This document shows, piece by piece, positions 61,803 to 64,000 of a DNA stretch of 64,000 nucleotides (positions are counted from its first letter, which is position 1; every line of letters begins with the position of its first letter). A program made the translations under genes and the position numbers. The DNA comes from Myxococcales bacterium (GTDB taxonomy: Bacteria; Lernaellota; Lernaellaia; Lernaellales; Lernaellaceae), in contig JAAYVF010000008.1 of the NCBI GenBank assembly GCA_012517325.1, forward strand, positions 1 to 64,000, in the 5' to 3' direction. Below the pieces are notes generated by a model. That model made no database searches. It worked only from the letters and a program-made list of their open reading frames with translations, and was not told the origin of the DNA.

Positions 61803-62096
61803 TTAGCGGGATATCCATTGCTTTTCCAAAACCGACATGATACACAAATCCCAGTCGCCGGGATGTTTCGGTAAAAGACGTCTGTTCGGTCTTTTGACAA
61901 ACGTCCGGTAAGGGTCTTTTTCATCGGGAGCATTGGGTGCACGGGTAATCGCTTGTTGTTCCGCGGTAACATGCTGGCAATACTCACTTCCGCCTCGTTT
62001 TTTCGCTTTCCGGAACGTATGGCCTGACCTCTGAATCACCGAGAAATTACTGTGTCATTGCAATCGGCTTCCCAAAACATGTAAAGGAACGAGTCT
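61803..62096. other. AT-richer gap after the RND gene; no convincing gene
   Basis: A 78-codon frame on the minus strand (61803-62039) is open but resembles nothing known and has no obvious SD or codon bias. I found no terminator after the pump gene. The sequence may hold the promoter of the RRM gene. Confidence 0.4.
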
Positions 62097-62420
62097 ATGG
62101 CGAACAAAATTTTCGTGGGAGGCCTCTCCTGGTCGACCGACAGCGAAGGCTTGAAGAACGCTTTCTCCCAATACGGTGAAATCGAGGAAGCGATCGTGGT
62201 CAGCGACCGCGAGACCGGCCGCAGCCGCGGCTTCGGCTTCGTCACCTTCGCCAGCGCCGATGCGGCCAAATCCGCGTTGGCCCTCAACGGCACCGAGCTC
62301 GACGGCCGGACCATCCGCGTCGATACCGCCAGCGAAAAACGGCCCGGCGGCGGCGGTGGCGGCGGTGGTCGTGGCGGCGATCGTGGCTCGCGCTTCGGCG
62401 GCGGCCGCAATCGTTTCTAG
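62097..62420 (+). CDS. RRM-domain RNA-binding protein, glycine-rich tail (107 aa)
   Basis: One RNA-recognition motif with RNP2 IFVGGLS at residues 5-11 and RNP1 RGFGFVTF near residue 45, followed by a Gly/Arg tail ([21 protein letters not shown]). This matches the cold-inducible Rbp proteins of cyanobacteria and many deltaproteobacteria, thought to act as RNA chaperones. AAAGGAAC precedes the ATG. A strong terminator lies 34 bp downstream, so it is a single-gene unit. Confidence 0.92.
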   Translation: MANKIFVGGLSWSTDSEGLKNAFSQYGEIEEAIVVSDRETGRSRGFGFVTFASADAAKSALALNGTELDGRTIRVDTASEKRPGGGGGGGGRGGDRGSRFGGGRNRF

Positions 62421-62453
62421 TCGCGAAACCGACTAAATCCATTTGATTTTTAT

Positions 62454-62500
62454 CTACCCCTTGGAGGCCCCGCCCGGGCCTTTCAGGGGTAGTGTTTTTT
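62454..62500 (+). terminator. Rho-independent terminator after the RRM gene
   Basis: CTACCCCT and AGGGGTAG pair around an inner GGCCC/GGGCC stem (62454-62492), followed by TGTTTTTT. A strong and typical hairpin. Confidence 0.8.
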
Positions 62501-62546
62501 AAAGACAGCTATCACGGCAAGGTCTTTCGGCAAGAATCAAGGCAAG

Positions 62547-62582
62547 CACCGGCGGGACGCCGGTGGTCCCGGTGCCGGCGTC
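62547..62582. repeat. Overlapping GC-rich hairpins, REP-like
   Basis: CACCGGCG-GGA-CGCCGGTG (62547-62565) and GACGCCGG...CCGGCGTC (62556-62582) share bases, so only one can form at a time. The GGCGGGACGCC core resembles dispersed intergenic palindromes; a partial analogue is the hairpin at 37181-37199. Confidence 0.4.
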
Positions 62583-62639
62583 AAATCGCGACCGGGCGCG
62601 CGGGCCGTTGCCGGCCGCTCAATTCCAGAACGGCGCGTA

Positions 62640-62675
62640 AAACAAAGCCGGCCGATCCAGGCGGACCGGCCGGCC
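62640..62675 (-). terminator. Probable terminator of the DRTGG/P-loop gene (minus strand)
   Basis: Reading the minus strand, GCCGGCCG and CGGCCGGC form an 8-bp stem (loop 12 nt), followed by TTTGTTTT. It lies about 20 bp downstream of the gene's stop. Confidence 0.6.
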
Positions 62676-62694
62676 ACTGGTTTCGCGGTAATAA

Positions 62695-63729
62695 CTATTT
62701 TTTCAGGACGTCGAGCTTGACGTGCGCCTTGGCCAAATCGGTGAGGAGTTCGATTTTCGCTTTGTCGTCGGTGGTGAGCAGCGGCTCAACCTGGCCGATT
62801 TTCTGCACCGTGGTGTAGGTGTCCCAGGGCACGAGCAGCACCGGAATCCTGGCCTCGGAGGCCTTGGACAGGATGTTGCCCGGCGGCAGCAGGTTGTTGG
62901 TCAGCACGATGCACGACGAGGCGGTTTCGAGCGCGGCCAGGATCATGTCGCTGCGGTCGCCCGAGGTGATGATCAGCTTGTTGGGCTTTTCGAACAACGG
63001 GTGGCCGATCGCCGAGGAAACCGACATCGCGCCGAGGAACAGGTTCTCGACGACGCGGTCGAGGCCCAGTTCGCCGGCGACGACCCGCGCGAAGAGCCGT
63101 TCGACCAGGTACTTCACCGGCAGCGCCCGCAATTCGGGTTGTTGCGGAATCACCCCGAGGATCGGGATGCCGGTCGACGCCAGTTCCTCGCCGAAGGTGT
63201 GCTGGAAGTCTTCGAGATCCTGCACCTTGTTGATGATGACGCCGGCCATCCGGGCGCCCTCGTCGTCGATGTAGTTCTTGTAGAAATGGATTTCGTCGAG
63301 CACCGAATCCTCGTCGCCGCCGACGATCAGCAGCAGTTCGGCTTCGGCGTACTTCGCCAGGGAGATCGGATCCAGGTGGACCGAGGCGCCGAACGACAGC
63401 GAACCGCCGGCCTCGATGAACAGGTAGTCGCGGTTGCCGGCCGCGGCGACCATTTCGCCGATCTTTTCCTTCGTGCCGGACCGGTCGTACATGTACCGCA
63501 GCTTGGCGTGCTCGAAGCCGATCGTGATGTCCTCGGGCTTGTTGTCGAGCTTCCAGAGGGCGGCGAACAGGGCGGCATCGTGATCCCAGAGCCTTTTCTT
63601 GCGATAAAGCAGGCGGTCGCCGATAGGCTTGATGTAACCGCAAGTCCCGCCCAAGGCTGATGCAATTCCCACGATGAGGCAGGTTTTGCCGGCGCTTTTA
63701 CCGGTTGAGGCAACGACGAGCTTCTTCAT
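62695..63729 (-). CDS. P-loop/DRTGG-domain protein, BioD-like N-terminus (344 aa)
   Basis: The N-terminal P-loop GKSAGKTCLIVG lies at residues 9-20 in a BioD/Pta-N-like fold (YLFIEAGGSLSFGA, GVIINKV). The C-terminal DRTGG-like domain covers about residues 205-320 (LFLGAMSVSSAI; LIITSGDRSDMILAAL). Related proteins are annotated as phosphotransacetylase-family or cobyrinic-type ATPases and often neighbour ADP-forming acyl-CoA synthetase genes. ATG 63729 with GGAG 7 nt upstream, 2 bp after the stop of the upstream acyl-CoA synthetase gene, so they are coupled. Probably regulates or assists acyl-CoA/acetate metabolism. Confidence 0.78.
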   Translation of the reverse strand: MKKLVVASTGKSAGKTCLIVGIASALGGTCGYIKPIGDRLLYRKKRLWDHDAALFAALWKLDNKPEDITIGFEHAKLRYMYDRSGTKEKIGEMVAAAGNRDYLFIEAGGSLSFGASVHLDPISLAKYAEAELLLIVGGDEDSVLDEIHFYKNYIDDEGARMAGVIINKVQDLEDFQHTFGEELASTGIPILGVIPQQPELRALPVKYLVERLFARVVAGELGLDRVVENLFLGAMSVSSAIGHPLFEKPNKLIITSGDRSDMILAALETASSCIVLTNNLLPPGNILSKASEARIPVLLVPWDTYTTVQKIGQVEPLLTTDDKAKIELLTDLAKAHVKLDVLKK

Positions 63730-63731
63730 CA

Positions 63732-64000
63732 CTAGGCTCCTTTGACGGAATGGCGAAGCAAAATTCGCGCATCCAACGCTTTCGCGCCCATTCCCTGGTC
63801 GTAAACCACCAGAGGGTTAATTTCAATATCGTTGATTTCGTCGAACGTTCTGAGCACCGCGCCCACCCGCAAAATGGTGTGGAGCAGCGTGTCGATGTCC
63901 TTCTGCTTTTCGCCGCGAACACCCAGCAGCAAGGGGAAGGATTTGATCTCCTGGATCATCCGGCCGGCCTCGTTGTACGAGAGCGGAATGGCGCGGAAGG
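63732..64000 (-). CDS. ADP-forming acyl-CoA synthetase ATP-grasp C-terminus (partial)
   Basis: Only the last 89 codons are visible; the gene begins beyond the right edge. GRMIQEIKSFPLLLGVRG and the closing EINDIEINPLVVYDQGMGAKALDARILL match the ATP-grasp domain of acetate-CoA ligase (ADP-forming), with the conserved DxNPxx metal-binding block. The stop TAG is followed 2 bp later by the DRTGG-protein ATG. Confidence 0.8.
   Translation of the reverse strand, partial: FRAIPLSYNEAGRMIQEIKSFPLLLGVRGEKQKDIDTLLHTILRVGAVLRTFDEINDIEINPLVVYDQGMGAKALDARILLRHSVKGA

Noticed and set aside
61803-62039. Possible 78-codon gene on the minus strand after the RND gene
   Set aside because: No SD, domain or codon signal; retained only as a low-confidence note on the gap.

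Overview
The window is GC-rich (roughly two thirds by eye), densely coding DNA from a Gram-negative bacterium. It encodes an outer-membrane barrel, a TolC/RND tripartite pump, lipoprotein signals and ABC-dependent surface-glycan export. The mix points to a deltaproteobacterial-type or similar deep-branching, at least partly anaerobic lineage: cobalamin radical-SAM enzymes, a glycyl-radical enzyme with its activase, a sigma-54 enhancer-binding regulator, a DRTGG protein beside an ADP-forming acyl-CoA synthetase, and a fused aspartate kinase/diaminopimelate decarboxylase. I cannot name the genus. I saw no rRNA, tRNA, CRISPR array, integrase or transposase. No stretch longer than about 300 bases lacks a gene.

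Layout. (1) 1-16.8 kb, first glycan locus: a TMTC-type membrane glycosyltransferase, two tandem B12-binding radical-SAM proteins, a MITE-like palindromic element, then a minus-strand sugar operon (GT2, two DegT aminotransferases, SDR epimerase). These are followed by a Gfo/Idh oxidoreductase, a TPP-dependent enzyme, a GT39-type membrane protein, and two membrane proteins that both end in a probable beta-propeller. (2) 16.9-23.3 kb: PhoR-like kinase and pstSCAB-phoU in overlapping order, closed by a probable terminator. (3) 23.3-28.2 kb: a TetR regulator diverges from an unusual glycyl-radical enzyme with an N-terminal SCP2-like domain and its activase; three related operator-like sites lie between them. 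(4) 28.4-31.0 kb: lysine-pathway fusion enzyme behind a clear sigma-70 promoter. (5) 31.1-49.6 kb, second glycan locus: Wzm/Wzt exporter, about ten glycosyltransferases, methyltransferases and sugar-modifying enzymes, a polysaccharide deacetylase, a GNAT protein and a DUF2304 protein. (6) 49.6-53.4 kb: DUF4380-like protein, exported TPR protein and an unknown membrane protein. (7) 53.5-61.8 kb: a sigma-54 activator faces an outer-membrane barrel gene across an AT-rich region with three repeated 14-mers and a -24/-12 promoter, followed by TolC, adaptor and RND pump genes. (8) 62.1-64 kb: an RRM protein with a strong terminator, then a DRTGG/P-loop protein and the end of an ATP-grasp acyl-CoA synthetase.

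The best candidates for undescribed biology are the TetR-controlled SCP2/glycyl-radical system, the sigma-54-wired barrel/efflux locus, and the TPP enzyme embedded in nucleotide-sugar genes. Start codons were chosen by Shine-Dalgarno position and family N-termini and often differ from the longest open frame. All family names rest on reading motifs, not on database searches.
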